NCBI GenBank assembly: GCA_009760855.2
Contig: WPIO01000051.1
Location: 2,719,501 to 2,783,500 of the forward strand
Origin: Cristatella mucedo
Taxonomy: Eukaryota > Bryozoa > Phylactolaemata > Cristatellidae
Length of the DNA: 64,000 bases
Reading direction: 5' to 3'
Part shown: positions 35,336 to 46,925 of the stretch, piece by piece
How positions within the stretch are numbered: position 1 is the first letter of the stretch
How the letters are laid out: each line of letters begins with the position of its first letter
Made by a program: the position numbers and the translations under genes
The notes under the pieces: model-generated
What the model was told of the DNA's origin: nothing
What the model saw: the letters and a program-made list of their open reading frames with translations, nothing else
The model's database searches: none

Positions 35336-35700
35336 TGTACCTTCCTCTCTCGAGTGATTGACTAGGACATAGATTAGTGTCTCCCATAATGTACACCTAG
35401 CTCTGCTTAGTTCTGAAGCTCTTTTTGCAGGCAGACCCCGAAGCTGAAGACGCCTGTCATCCGGCAAGCCAATTTCTTAGCCTCCCCCGGCTTTAAAATT
35501 GTGGCGGCACCTCTACGAAAAATGGAACCTCGTACGTCTGGAAATTAATCCTTAATCTGCAAGCCAAGATATTTGAGCACGCATGGTTTTTTGAAAGCCT
35601 GGAGTTATGTGCTCGAGTGCCTGCAGGTGGGAAGCCTCTTTGGGCCCCACCTATGCAGGTTTTATTGAGCACCAGTTGGAGAGACTGAAGCTTGGCTCAG

Positions 35701-35840
35701 CGGCGTACTCTGGGTCTTAGCGGCGTACTCTGGGTCTTAGCGGCGTACTCTGGGTCTTAGCGGCATACTCTGGGTCTTAGCGGCGTACTCTGGGTCTTAG
35801 CGGCGTACTCTGGGTCTTAGCGGCGTACTCTGGGTCTTAG
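35701..35840. repeat. seven tandem copies of a 20-bp unit
   Basis: The unit CGGCGTACTCTGGGTCTTAG repeats seven times with a single difference (G to A at 35765). Near-identity indicates recent expansion. The array is preceded by CTTGGCTCAG and followed at once by a SINE-A-like tRNA head, so the unit appears to derive from the 5' end of that SINE. Confidence 0.97.
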
Positions 35841-35990
35841 CTAAGCAGGCAAGGTGCTTCCACTTCCCAAAGTTCAGGTCGTGGGTTGGAGTCCTGCGAT
35901 CATCCATTGCCCACTGCAAGTTGGGAGAGCGATAGCTGCTGCTAAGACTCTTCAAATGCGGCCAGTCTATCAATGAAGTCGCTGAATCAA
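35841..35990 (+). mobile_element. SINE-A-like copy downstream of minisatellite
   Basis: GGCAAGGTGCTTCC, then AGGTCGTGGGTTGGAGTCCT (B box mutated from GGTTCGA to GGTTGGA), then GCCCACTGCAAG. These follow the order of SINE-A copies at 40625 and 42860. The 3' part is diverged. Confidence 0.55.
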
Positions 35991-36119
35991 ATGACCTTTA
36001 CTTCAGTGTCCACTGTCCGGCGATTTATTTCAGACCCGCAACTAAAAGAGTGTCGATCGCCCCACCCCTCTGCAGAGCCGCGTTAAAGCTGCAACTGCAA
36101 GTAAAGGCATCCGTAGAAT

Positions 36120-36625
36120 CGAGGCTGAACTGCTGCACCAGTCTAAAACAACAGTGCACCAGTTTCAGCCTCCTCTTGCCCTCGGGTTCTGTAGGGTCAA
36201 TACAGTAGCTGTTAAATTCTCTACGCTTAAAGATTGTTGGCGACAGAAGCTCATGCTCTGCAGGTCCTGCAGGCTGTGGGACTCGCTGTGGGACTCGCTG
36301 TGGGACTCGCCTGCACGATTTTTAGGCAACGACATCTACTCTCCTGCTGCCGACTATGGCACATCCTTTTCAGCGGTCTTGAGCTGCTACTTCAATTCTG
36401 CTCACTAGCTAAACTGATCTCCTGACGCAGCCATTCTTCTTACTTTCTCGTTGTTTTGTGACATGAGGTCTGCTGGCTACCGAATGCGTCCGAAAGGTGC
36501 TCCGGCTTTGAGTGCGCTATTGAAATCTCTCCTGGTTAACGCCAACTTTGTCTGTGTGGAGTTACAGACGGAGATACGTTACACTAGATTGCATTACATT
36601 AGATTACATTACATTCAAGGGGCTC
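36120..36625 (+). mobile_element. LINE-B 3' end
   Basis: The frame reads MHQFQPPLALG, LKDCWRQKLMLCRSC and SPARFLGNDIYSPAADYGTS, the C-terminal end of an RT-type protein. It is followed by the 3' UTR with TTTGTCTGTGTGGAGTTACA and an (ACATT)-rich end. A 12-bp unit GTGGGACTCGCT is tandemly tripled at 36278-36310, adding LWDS units to the reading. The same sequence without this expansion is at 62493-62915. Confidence 0.72.
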
Positions 36626-38560
36626 TGTAGACAACTCAAAAAAGATTAGTATTCGCGAAACACGTAGACGCTGGAGCTGTGGGTCAAATCTACTCAGACG
36701 TTTCTAAAGAGCAACGGGTGCATAGATTTGAATCGGCACACGCATCAGTCTCCTCAGCCAGCAGAAAAATAGTTTCCAATCGCCTAAAAAGGCTGTAAAT
36801 TATCCGCTCGATACCGTTTGCATCTGGTGCTGAGACCATGAACTGAGCCAGTTTTGTCATCGTGGTATTTAAAAACGCTTCCGGGCTTGAAATGCTTTCA
36901 AGGGTAATCTCCTAACGGTTAAGCCCCACTCCCCCCCCCCGGGCACCCCCCTCTGAGAGACCTCGTTAGACCTTACCGGAGGTTTACCTTTTCATCCTAT
37001 CTATGCAAGTATAGTCGCTTCCTTTGAAACCGACTCGCACCGTGCCGCAGTCGGCGCCTACAGATCCCACACACAAAACAAGAGTGAATGGACCATTTCT
37101 CGAAAAGAAATTTAGCACCTGCATATTAAGACCCGCTTCCGGGAAATCCGGCAGCCAACTTCCTGGATGCTGGCCAGAAGGAGACCGTTACTCAGGCAGC
37201 ACGGACTGCCCGGCTTAAAGGGGAGGGTACGCTTCACCGACGCCTGAGTAAACTCGTTTTATTTTTGGGTTACAGTGTGATTTGCGTGCAAACCCGAGCA
37301 CGAGATTCGGAGTGCGCCAATAGCCGCGGGTCCTACTAACCGCGTGTGTGCCTGGCCCCGAGTGTCTGCTGTGTGCTATTGCTTGCTTGTCTAATCATGA
37401 CAGTCTATGCATGCCGTTAACCCGTAGTTTTTGCTTCACCCCGAGTCATACATCTTTTGAGGGGTTTGCCATATTTCTACAATGACTGATATTTAATCTG
37501 GCGATTTTATGGTAAAGCCGTGTATGGCTGAGCTGTAACGCTATACGTGATCTTGACTTTTACAGGTAGTCAGAAGGTCAAATAGGCAGCTACATCACAT
37601 TAAACGATAGCTTATGTTACCAGCTCTCTTTTTGCCAGTTTTCATGTCATTCGTTTTATTGACCTTTGTACAATATGAATAAATGTGCTTTTGGGAGGAT
37701 AACTCCCACTACTGGCGGACATTTAAGGGGGTAACTCTAAGTAGAAAATATATCCCAAAACTTGTTTATTTAACGTACATAAACATAAACGCTGGCGACC
37801 ATGTTGAACAGCTTGCTACTGGCATAGTACCCGTAGCTGAAAGTGAGCTGTGCTTTATGCATAAACGACGCCCTATTAGCTGTGTGTCTACCCCTGTAGC
37901 AGACAGGTTTTAAAAGTTTGCCCGTTCCTGAAGTTACATCTATACTTAGTATTTCGTGCTGTATTTACAGTCTAACAATGAAGATACACCAATTGTGAGT
38001 TTCAAAAAGGATGTGGGAAACTAAGTAAACATTAGCTAATAGGCATCTGTTGTTATAGTTGAAAATGCTAGAACTTCACAGGATTTCGTTTTTAAGAACT
38101 TAAAAGAGCGTTCAAAGGGTGGCCGTGAACTCTGCAATACAACCCACTTTGCTGTCAAGTTGTCCCCGTCGTACGTGACTGGCTGTAAATGGATGCTATG
38201 TATTCGGTCTGAAATAAGTGCACGCTCACCGTTCAAACGCGAGGTGACTCAAGAACTCTGAGCAAACTGCAATCGTTCCTACTACCACCGCTTACTGACA
38301 GGACATGGAAGCAAACAAACTTGTGTACTTTCTATGGCACGTAGCCAATTAGTTTCTTGAGGAGTAGCAGTGCATTTCGTCGCAGGAGCGGTGATCTAGT
38401 GGCCTCTGACATGGTCGAATTTGCTCAGCAAGTATGACGCTTTCTAAAGTATTCTGCTGCCGTTGACGACTGCACAAATTGCTAATATCACGGTTTTTTT
38501 ATTCAAATAATGGAATAGAAAAAAGGACTTTATGGTTCGAAAAGTCGCTTTTTGACAGAT
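36626..38560. other. nothing recognised
   Basis: About 1.9 kb without a supported coding exon or a matched repeat. Frames are short. Confidence 0.4.
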
Positions 38561-38564
38561 GGAA

Positions 38565-38830
38565 ACATGACGTAATGTATGTCCACCTGTAACTCCACAA
38601 AGCCACAAGGACCAGTATGTGGGTAGGTGTTATGCTGGGCAGTTTTCTAAAGCGCGTACGAAGCCCAGTGGGGTTTCGGTGTACATGAAGACACGTAGCC
38701 AACTGACTTCATCTCACGCAACAAAGAGAAAGTTGGAGTGGCACCGAGCCGAGCTGAGTCGGCAGGGCAGCCGAGGAAATGGGTAGCACGGAAGTAGCAG
38801 CTGTGTGCGACCGAAAAGAACTGGCTAAGA
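38565..38830 (-). mobile_element. LINE-B 3' fragment
   Basis: GACGTAATGTATGTCCACCT, then GTAACTCCACAAAGCCACAA, GTAGCCAACTGACTTCATCT, CACGCAACAAAGAGAAAG and GTAGCACGGAAGTAGCAGC match LINE-B in order. Confidence 0.7.
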
Positions 38831-39746
38831 GACGATTAGAATCCTAAGACTAGAACTAGACTGTCAAAGTGTCATTATTAGGAAGAACTTAAAGAAGGCT
38901 TCTAGAAGGCCCCAGAAGACAGAATGGACATCCAGAAAGCTAGCTCGAGTCAATCGAAGGTCAATCGTGCATAAAGCATTGTCTTGTTTTTTTGGCTTCC
39001 TATTGCCGACGGAGTCACATGTCTATCTGTGGAAAAGAGTGAATTGAAAACTCGGGAACAAATTAGGGTCTCATTCGCAGATAGCAGGTGCATCGAGCTG
39101 ACCCAGTGACTGACCTCTGTGGATGGCATTTTCGCAGCTCTCAGCAGGCGGCAGCCATTCTTCAAATGCCACTTCATGGCGCACATCGGACTCTTCGCTA
39201 ACGATCAGCGGCAATTAGCTGACGAAACGTGTACCGCATGCAGGATTTGAACCTGTACCCCAGGTCGAGAATCCATCGCAAAAACAATCAGGCCTCTAGG
39301 AAGTATCTGCCGACACGATTCGCTGCGACTCGGTAGACTTGAACCTCCACTGCCGGATGTAGTCAGTACAATTCCCGGCGACGGCTAGGCATTCTTTCTG
39401 CTTCACGAAATGATATCCGCTGACGGTGCTCCGGACACTGGCCTTTATCGACAATGGCTGTTTTAAAAGTTCACTGTTGCTTAGGAGGTTCGTGCTGACA
39501 TCTAAGGCTTGTCTACTGGAGACCATCTCAAATCAAACAGACAGGCCTGTCCTGAATGAGATCGAATAAAGATCCTAGCTTGATTCCCAGAAAAGTTCTA
39601 AATCATGTTCAGTCATAAATGATATACCTACGTGCTTCAGAAACACACTGACGCACACTTAACTGTTGATGTACATGCTAAAAATTAACTGCTTACCTGT
39701 TCGCGTATCGCTTTCCCTCAAAGCCCAGAGACGGCTGAGCCAAGAT
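38831..39746. other. nothing certain; isolated tRNA-type B box near 39235-39262
   Basis: The complement GCAGGATTTGAACCTGTACC (about 39240-39259) is a perfect B box/T arm on the - strand (GGTTCAAATCC), but no A box or tRNA cloverleaf can be traced. It may be a decayed SINE. The rest is unrecognised. Confidence 0.35.
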
Positions 39747-39842
39747 TTTATAATAATAATAATAATAATAATGCACTTGATAAAGCGCTCTCAGAGAACT
39801 TAATCTCTCTCTAGGTGCTTTACATTTTCTGCAAAGGGATTT
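39747..39842 (-). mobile_element. LINE-A tail fragment
   Basis: (ATA)n followed by TGCACTTGATAAAGCGCTCT, CAGAGAACTTAATCTC and GGTGCTTTACATTTTCTGC. This is a well-preserved 3' hairpin truncated after about 90 bp. Confidence 0.85.
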
Positions 39843-40624
39843 TCATTTTGGCGGCAAGACTCGAAGTAATACAAAATTGAAGCCTACAATCACGGTACCC
39901 ATTCGACGTGCATGCGGCCGTTGCTCATCGGCCGAAAGTAGGCAGCCCCCAACTAGACTGCCCCTGCCCTGCCCAGCTCCAGCTGTGGCTGCCCGATATT
40001 ATGGAGGCCTAGGTGGCTGCACCCTCTCTGGGTGGCGAACTGCTTTTGCCTACCATTGGCTTCGCCAGTGTAAAAAAATTAGTACATAAATAGAGAGTTA
40101 TCGCAGCTCAGATTAAAGCCATAATTTTAAGGATAAGCGAAGTGGCTTAGCCAAGGGGGCGCTACGCTAGTCTGGGTGCCGAGTGCCACCTAGTACCAAT
40201 ATTTCGTCGCCTGCTAGCGTCTCGAGGACAGCATAGAAAATGTCAACGTCTGAGGGTTGTCTAGGTCTAAGACTCGCGGAGACCATGTGGCAGTGGTCAC
40301 GGAAATACAGCAGCAGTAGCCATAGTCACCTTTATTTCTTGAAATGCAAACGTGCATATGCCAAGCCCCCTTTCACACTGCAGTCGCCTCCTCACCCTCT
40401 TAATAGCTAGGGGCAACAGCCAGGGCCCCAACCATCGGCAGTCAATAGGGTTATCGGAAACGGATATCGGGCGTAAAGATCTGCCTTGCTCAGTAAGCGG
40501 TCGCCCATTCCAACTGGCGGTGCACCGGCCTCGAGGAGGGAGGTTTGGTGAGTTACACATGCGCTGTAAGCGTCGTTAGGATCGGGTGGCGCTTGCTCTA
40601 GTCGAATGAATGGCTTTGACACCG
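39843..40624. other. nothing recognised
   Basis: About 780 bp without a supported gene. Frames of 70-90 codons occur on both strands and look accidental. Confidence 0.4.
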
Positions 40625-40800
40625 TAGGGCCGTGATAGCCCAGGTAGTAAGGTGCTCGCTCTTCACGAGCGAGGTCACAAGTTCAAATCCTGCATTGGGC
40701 AATTCTTTATTGCCACCTGCAAGCGGTGGTGATGACCATTAGTGCTCTTCTGCCTCTATACAAATGAGAATGTTAAATTAGATATTATTATTATTGTTAT
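40625..40800 (+). mobile_element. SINE-A copy
   Basis: GGGCCGTGATAGCCCAGGTA is the A-box side and AAGTTCAAATCCTGCATTGG the B-box side. Between them a CTCG/CGAG anticodon-like stem has a 7-base loop. The body GCAAGCGGTGGTGATGACCA and TTAGTGCTCTTCTGCCTC follows. It ends in (TTA)n, unlike the other SINE-A copies. Confidence 0.82.
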
Positions 40801-41304
40801 TATTATTATCCACTGCCATCCATTAAACTGTCGCCATCAGTTTCACAAGCACCAAAGCGCTCACTGACGAAGAGATCGTTTGCTCAAAGCCGGCTTCTGT
40901 CGTTCTTCTCAAAATCCTCGATTCAATCTGATTCTCCGGGTGCAAACATCGTACTTCACGACGCCAGCGGCAACTTGAAGGTACGGCATCAGCACAGCAA
41001 AGTGTCGAGCCGCATTCAGCTTTTGCCTGCATCAGCTCAGCATCAGGTCAAGGTGTTGGCCTCCTCTGGCTCCCTCCGTAATCCACACGAGCACTTGACA
41101 CTGGTCGAGATCCCGGGTCGAGAAATGCCATTTCTACAAACGACCTCAATATTGTCGATGATACCCGTCGTTCGTCATCGCTTTAGGGTCGGCTCCTTCC
41201 AAAACCGCGTGAGCAGAATTCTCGGCGTATACCAATAATTCTCGTCGCCCTCACCCATCCTTATTTTAGACGAATAAGTTCCTGGAGTGTTTCATCATCT
41301 TGGA

Positions 41305-41375
41305 ATAATAATGATAATAATAACAGGTCGTTGTATAGCAGCCTAAAGGAACTTTGATCTCTACCCAAGCACTTT
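41305..41375 (-). mobile_element. SINE-B or LINE-A tail fragment
   Basis: AATAATAACAGGTCGTTGTA, TAGCAGCCTAAAGGAACTTT and ACCCAAGCACTTTAATAAT form a diverged shared tail. It lies immediately beside another tail at 41384. Confidence 0.55.
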
Positions 41376-41383
41376 AATAATAG

Positions 41384-41640
41384 TAATAATAGTAATTTAC
41401 TTGTATAGCGCCCTCAGAGAACTCCATCTCTTTCTAGACACTTTACCTATGCTGCAAAGGAAGCACGGTTGAATGTTTAGTGGTAGCTTGTTGACTGACA
41501 GCAAGCATAACGTGGTAAGAGGTGATACGCACAGGGTCAGCATGCAAACATGGTTAGTAGCCGCATGTGCAGTGTCGGCTAGGGAAAGCGCACAGCGGAC
41601 GAATCGCACGGACCCACTAAACGAGTACATACTTGGCTTC
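41384..41640 (-). mobile_element. LINE-A 3' fragment
   Basis: (AAT)n, then GTATAGCGCCCTCAGAGAAC, TTTCTAGACACTTTACC, AAAGGAAGCACGGTTGAATG, GCACAGGGTCAGCATGCAAA, and CACGGACCCACTAAACG. The 3' UTR is readable to the last RT codons, then homology stops. Confidence 0.75.
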
Positions 41641-41779
41641 ATAGCTATGAGTAACATTCGCACAGACAGTATTGACTGTTGAATGCAACCGATAGCCACA
41701 AAAAAAACAAAAAATAGCGACAGGCATCTGTAAAGGCAGATCGGCGAGCGTGACGGCCAATCTTAGCCGGCCTGGCGGG

Positions 41780-43700
41780 CGGAGTGAGAGCGGCAGACAA
41801 TCGGGAAGCAGTCCGTCATTACACAGTGCCGCCCTCGAGAATGGTACAGTGTATGCCCGGCCGTAAGCTCGCCGGACGGCAGCACGAGCAAAGCTCGCGC
41901 TGCAAGAGAATCGCGCCCATCGAGGCTAGTGACGAGAAAGGTATTGAGCGTGAAGCCAAAGTAGACAAGTAGACACGCCGCTTCAGGCTGCTGCGTGCTC
42001 GAAGCGAGCTCGACCGCAGCACACTCGATGGCGCCGGCTAGTAAGACCTCTGGCCTTCGTAGGATGCTGCGCAGTTAGTCGCACGAGCGAGCGCAGGTTC
42101 GCGAAAAGCACGAACGGAAGCAAATGCTGCTTGCTTCCCCTGCTTCCCTTGCTCTCCCCTCGCTCGGCTTTTTTCAAAGTCGGCTGGTTTCTGCGGAAGT
42201 GGAAGGTCGGCGGCGAAGATTGCATCGTGCACACTTCTCCAAGCGTCGACGCGTAGTATCGCAACAAGGCGATGGCCAAGGCAATCGACCCGACGAACAA
42301 GGAGGCACATGCAGCTACAGGACAGCCGGAGGCCGAGAAGCAGGCGGTCTTGGCAATCGCTGAAAATCGAACTCGCTCGTTGCAAGGATCAGTCGGTGAA
42401 ATACGATTTTGCTACGATGAGCCGTCCCTAATGATGACGAGCATGACGAGCCGGTCGACTCGCTCAACCGCAGCAACATCCTCACGAGCTCCTCTCGTTC
42501 GCGCGAAAGCAGAACCTCGAGCTTGCTGCCATTGCACTCGACAAGCACTTCCGCAGAGCGCCACTCTGACCAGCCCCGACATCCAGACACAAGGACATCG
42601 TCTACACGCAAGCTCGCCTCGTTCGTAAGCATCTTGATGACGAGCAAGCTGGCAACGTTTCTACTTCGCTTCGGCGGGCTGAAAAGACGCTCGACGACGC
42701 GAGCAAGAAGTAGCGGCCAAAGCTCTCGTGAACCGCTTCGTTCAAGCCAAGATCACTGCGTTTGTCGATCTGAAGCACGTGACATTCATCTACTCCGTTA
42801 CTATCCATTGCCACCTGTGACATTCAGACGAATCTCGTCGTCCGATTGCCTATGAGCCATGATGGCACACTAGGTATGGCGGTTGCTTTCGCAACCTAGG
42901 TCCCGAGGTCGTGGGTTCGATTCCTGCGGTGGGCGATTCTTTATCGCCACTGCAAGCGGTGGTGATAGCCGTAAAGGCTCTTCTGTTGCTATACAAAAAG
43001 AGGCTGTTTAATCAGCTAGGATTTATTTATTGTCGCCGACAGGACTACGATGACGCGGCCAATCTGAACGAGACTAATGGTTTGCAAGCCTTGATCGAGC
43101 AACTAAACGAGTTTGTATACTACACGACGGCCATTGTTCGGCGATCGGTCGCACGGCTGAGTAGAGATTCAAGGCGAGGTGCCTCCGCAACAGGCGTCCT
43201 TGCATTCAAGTTCGTCTTCACGTTCCATCTCACGGAACGCTTGCTATTGTTGCAAACGCAGGAAGCAGGGCGTTGAGTCGATGCATTTCGCACGGTCGGT
43301 CTCGCGGTTGTGGCACTGATGCAGGTGCGAACGGCCGAACAGCTTGCTATGATGATCTGTTGATAAAGGTACAGAGGTTCGGTTAGCTTCATGAAATCGG
43401 AGGTAACCGACAACTAAAACAGGCGAAGGGCAACAAGAACACACCTGTCGTGTCTACCTATTCTCGTAAATGGACAGAATGCAGTCAGAATAGGACTTTT
43501 GGTTTCAGAAAGATTTCACGGTGAAGGTCAGCCTGACTTCTTGCGTCTCCCCTTATCAACAGGTTTTTGCATTTGCATTGCAGCTTGCAACAAAACTCTT
43601 CAAGAAAGCATTTCCAGAGGTCAGAGATGATCATCTCGAGACAGCAGCTTCACAACTTTCGTAGGCAATAGATTCGGGCTCGGCGATAAATAGCTTCGGA
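41780..43700 (+). pseudogene. decayed coding-like sequence of unknown origin, interrupted by SINE-A
   Basis: Several protein-like segments follow one another on the + strand in shifting frames. They include KRIAPIEASDEKGIEREAKV (about 41910-41970), LELAAIALDKHFRRAPL (about 42520-42570), DIVYTQARLVRKHLDDEQAG then SLRRAEKTLDDASKK (42595-42711), AAKALVNRFVQAKITAFVDL (42717-42776), YDDAANLNETNGLQALIEQL (43050-43109), and FAFALQLATKLFKKAFPEV (about 43570-43625). Each is free of stops, with codon-like composition, but stops or frameshifts separate them. A SINE-A copy splits the run. I do not recognise the family. It could be a dead gene, a processed copy, an unknown element, or chance frames in GC-rich DNA. 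Confidence 0.25.
42860..43035 (+). mobile_element. SINE-A copy
   Basis: B box GGTTCGATTCC at 42914-42924 within GTCGTGGGTTCGATTCCTGC, then GGGCGATTCTTTATCGCC, GCAAGCGGTGGTGATAGCCG, AAAGGCTCTTCTGTTGC and AAGAGGCTGTTTAATCAGC. Perhaps the best-preserved SINE-A in the window. It lies between two coding-like segments. Confidence 0.85.
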
Positions 43701-44257
43701 ACCCGATCTTGCAGTCATGGTGGTAAAGTCTTGTTGGTCGATACCGGCTATGGGCTACTAGGCAAGATGGCGCGACACATTATGACGCTGCCGGTGTCAA
43801 CCGCCAAGCCCTAACATGCGCTCAGCCTACTTCAACTTAGCAAGACACGCCCTCGAACAACGATGAGTGGGACTACCTCAATGACGCCACACTGCTGTGT
43901 CTTGAGAAAGAAATGCCTGCGATGGTGATGGATGATGAGATCATCACATGCTTTTAGTCAGCCGCCTCGTCACGTGTCGAATCGGGATTTCCTCGTTTAC
44001 TCATTTCCACGTGCGCTTATTGTCGGCAGGGATTGCTCCTACCTGAAAATCCTGGCACCGACCGCCACAGGATGAGCACTTGTTTGTAGAAACACGTGCG
44101 AGATGCTCAGAATTGATAACCGTATATATACGCGTGACAGCCTTGACGTGATTTTGGCACTCTTTCGAAAGACACAATTGCAGCGACGTACTAGGAATGC
44201 TGGAATTTCGAAATGTTGGCTGAGAACGGCTACGCAGCAGCTGCTTACGTATGCAGA
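43701..44257. other. nothing recognised
   Basis: A few protein-like words (GKVLLVDTGYGLLGKMARH near 43720-43775) continue the decayed run, but no frame persists. Confidence 0.3.
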
Positions 44258-44497
44258 GGCGCGACCGAAGAGTCCCTCTTTAATCCGAGGAGTACCCTTT
44301 GCTTTACCGGCACGATTGGACACCTTGGGGCGCTCTTGTGTTGGGAGGCCGATGCAGTCACGCCGCAAATCCTTGACTTCAGGCAGCGGTAACGCCGCCA
44401 GAAAGGGAATTAGCCTTCGTGGCAGCTGGCGCAGATTGAGTGGCTCATCCTGTACTCGGCCTGGCCTTTCATTTGTTGCCAAGACTTTGCTAGAGCT
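44258..44497 (-). CDS. weak candidate exon, unrecognised
   Basis: On the - strand a frame reads KVLATNERPGRVQDEPLNLR, LPLPEVKDLRRDCIGLPT and AGKAKGTPRIKEGLFGRASA, ending near a GTAAGC donor-like site. An acceptor-like CTCTAG lies just upstream at the other end. A + strand frame of equal length overlaps it (44103-44549), so coding status is unproven. I recognise no domain. Confidence 0.2.
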
Positions 44498-44709
44498 GCT
44501 TAACCCTGCGGGCGGCGACTTTAGGCGCCAGCGGCGCCAGCGGCATTAGTCGGCGTGGCACCGCAGAGGCGAGGAGGCTGCTACCGACCGTCGCGGCGGC
44601 TAATCCATTCCGCCAGGGAGAATTCCATTCGGCTGTCGGTCGCAGAGTCAAGCTGAGCCGAGAAGCTCTGGCTGAGCTTCGCGCTGTAATGACTCGCACC
44701 GACGGAATC

Positions 44710-44758
44710 AGGTCAGCTAGCAGCGCACCTGTCAGCTAGCAGCGCTGCTAGCTGACCT
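44710..44758. repeat. compound inverted repeat with perfect 26-bp palindrome
   Basis: GTCAGCTAGCAGCGC occurs at 44712-44726 and again at 44731-44745, and its complement fills the right arm. The right part, 44731-44756, is a perfect 26-bp palindrome, and 44710-44726 can also pair with 44742-44758. Two alternative hairpins are therefore possible. Confidence 0.9.
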
Positions 44759-45289
44759 GTCGAGCTCCAGCCAAGACTCGTCGCTCGAGGCTTAGCTTAC
44801 CGACAGAAGTGGCGGCTTGGATGTCGTCACGCACGGAGCATCGATATTGGCTGATCTGCGGGCGGTTGGCGGTCAATTTACCGCCCTGAGCCGGTCGAAT
44901 CGCAAACGGTCGCTCTCGAGACGACGCCTCCGGGTTGAAACGCCAGAGGGCAGAAGGCGGCTTCGTTGATTGGGCATAATAAGCCACAGTCATGTCGTCG
45001 AGTCACTAGTATATCAGTCGCAGGCTCAGTTGGCAAGCCTATCAGTGCCGGTCAAGTTCCGCATGAATGATATTATGAAGTTTTATTCTCTCGAAGTGAA
45101 GCTAGTGAAAGCGGCTTCATGCGGAGGTACTGGCCAGAATTTACTACTGCAGTGCAACTGTAGCAGATCAACACTGACTGACCACTACCCTATTCAAGGG
45201 ACACCGTCCAAAAAAGCTTCAGAACTATCTCAATCGGGTCGCTTCCTCATGCTAATCTATGCTACCCGGATATTTCGATTGACGAAAAA

Positions 45290-45415
45290 ATAGAACTCCT
45301 TTGTATAGCTCCATAAGAGAACATAATTTCTATCCAGGAGCTTCACGTATGCAGCAGGGTTCGAGCCCACGACCTCGGTGATCAAAGGAGAGAACCTCTC
45401 CTAGGGTCAAACCTA
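45290..45415 (-). mobile_element. SINE-B copy
   Basis: TTTGTATAGCTCCATAAGAG, AACATAATTTCTATCCAGG, AGCTTCACGTATGCAGCAG, GGTTCGAGCCCACGACCTCG. The T arm is intact in complement. The A-box side is eroded. Confidence 0.78.
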
Positions 45416-45631
45416 GCAGGAAGTACGTCAAAAACCAACAAGAAATGCCTTAAAGTTTCGTGCACGTGGCAATAAGCCAGTCGAACACCAAAACAAAATG
45501 CTCAGCGTAAAAGCACTTAAGCGTTCTGGAAAAAAGTTTGGGCAACACGGTGAACCGGTTAAGCTTCGAATAAAAGTATTTTTATAGGAGCATTGAGTAC
45601 GGAACCAGATTAGGAAGTATTTCTGAAAGAC

Positions 45632-45980
<349 letters not shown>

Positions 45981-45981
45981 T

Positions 45982-46925
45982 TAATAATAATAATAATGAT
46001 GCATTTGATATAGCGCCCTCAGAGAACTCAATCTATTTCTAGGCGCTTTAATTTGCTGCAAAGGAAGCACGATCGAATGGTTAGTGGTAGCATGCTCAAT
46101 AAACAACAAGAATAATATGGTTGGGGGTAACATGCACTGGGTATCAGCATGCAAGTATGGTTAGTGGCAGCATTCACAGTGTCAGCACGCATAAGCGCAT
46201 AAAGAAGGAATCACAGGGACCCACTAAATGCTGTGATAAATAGATGCATTTTTGGTTTCTTTTTTTAAATCTGGACAAGTCAGGATGTGTAGTGACGTCA
46301 CATTGGGAGTGAGTTCCGGGCTTTGGGAACATACGAACTAAAAGCTCGGTCTCCAAAGGATTTGAGATTTTAGGAGGTATGGGTAAACAATTAGATTCCA
46401 AAAAGCGGGTGGCACAATGCTTAGCCTGGTGGGGAGTAGATCTGATAGGTAGGCCGGAGCCAAAGAATGAAGGGACCTGAAAGTGAGTGACAAAACCTTG
46501 AAGTCAATGCGTTGCTTGACTTGGAGCCATGCAGGTCGGCGATAAGTGGTGTGATGTGGCACCTGCGACGCTTACGATAGACGAGCCTACCTGCTGAGTT
46601 TTGCACCAGCTTTAAGCGCCTGAGTGCACAGGCCGATAGACCAGCAAGCAGTGAGTTACAGAAGTCGAGACAGGATGTCACAAATGCATGGATCAATTTA
46701 GATGTGATATCCCTGTCTAAAGAAGCCCGAATTTTAGCAATGTTATGTAGCTGAAAGTGGGCAGACTTGACTGTGGAGCTGATGTGGTCATCTAAAGAAA
46801 GGTCACATTGGAACATGACACCTAGATTTCGTGCAGATTCAACTGGAGATTTCCTGGCAAAGCCGATTTTGAGCGTCAGCCTTTCCAATATCTGAATTTC
46901 ACAAAAATGCCGACTTCGCCCCATG
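45982..46925 (-). mobile_element. LINE-A 3' fragment, about 940 bp
   Basis: (TAA)n, then ATGCATTTGATATAGCGCCC and the 3' UTR. The - strand RT C-terminal part reads EIQILERLTLKIGFARKSPV, SARNLGVMFQCDLSLDDH and SAHFQLHNIAKIRASLD, open for about 167 codons with frame breaks after. It shows Leu where the 4367 copy has a TAG. It lies head-to-head with the + strand copy at 47130, with about 200 bp between. Confidence 0.88.

Noticed and set aside
42860-42945. Functional tRNA genes (also at 2490, 40625 and the SINE-B heads)
   Set aside because: B boxes are good, but the arms do not close into a full cloverleaf, the same body and tail follow in several copies, and the 3' ends match SINE families.
44103-44549. 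148-codon + strand frame opposite the candidate exon at 44258-44497
   Set aside because: No domain, no splice or start support. Overlapping open frames on both strands point to composition rather than coding.
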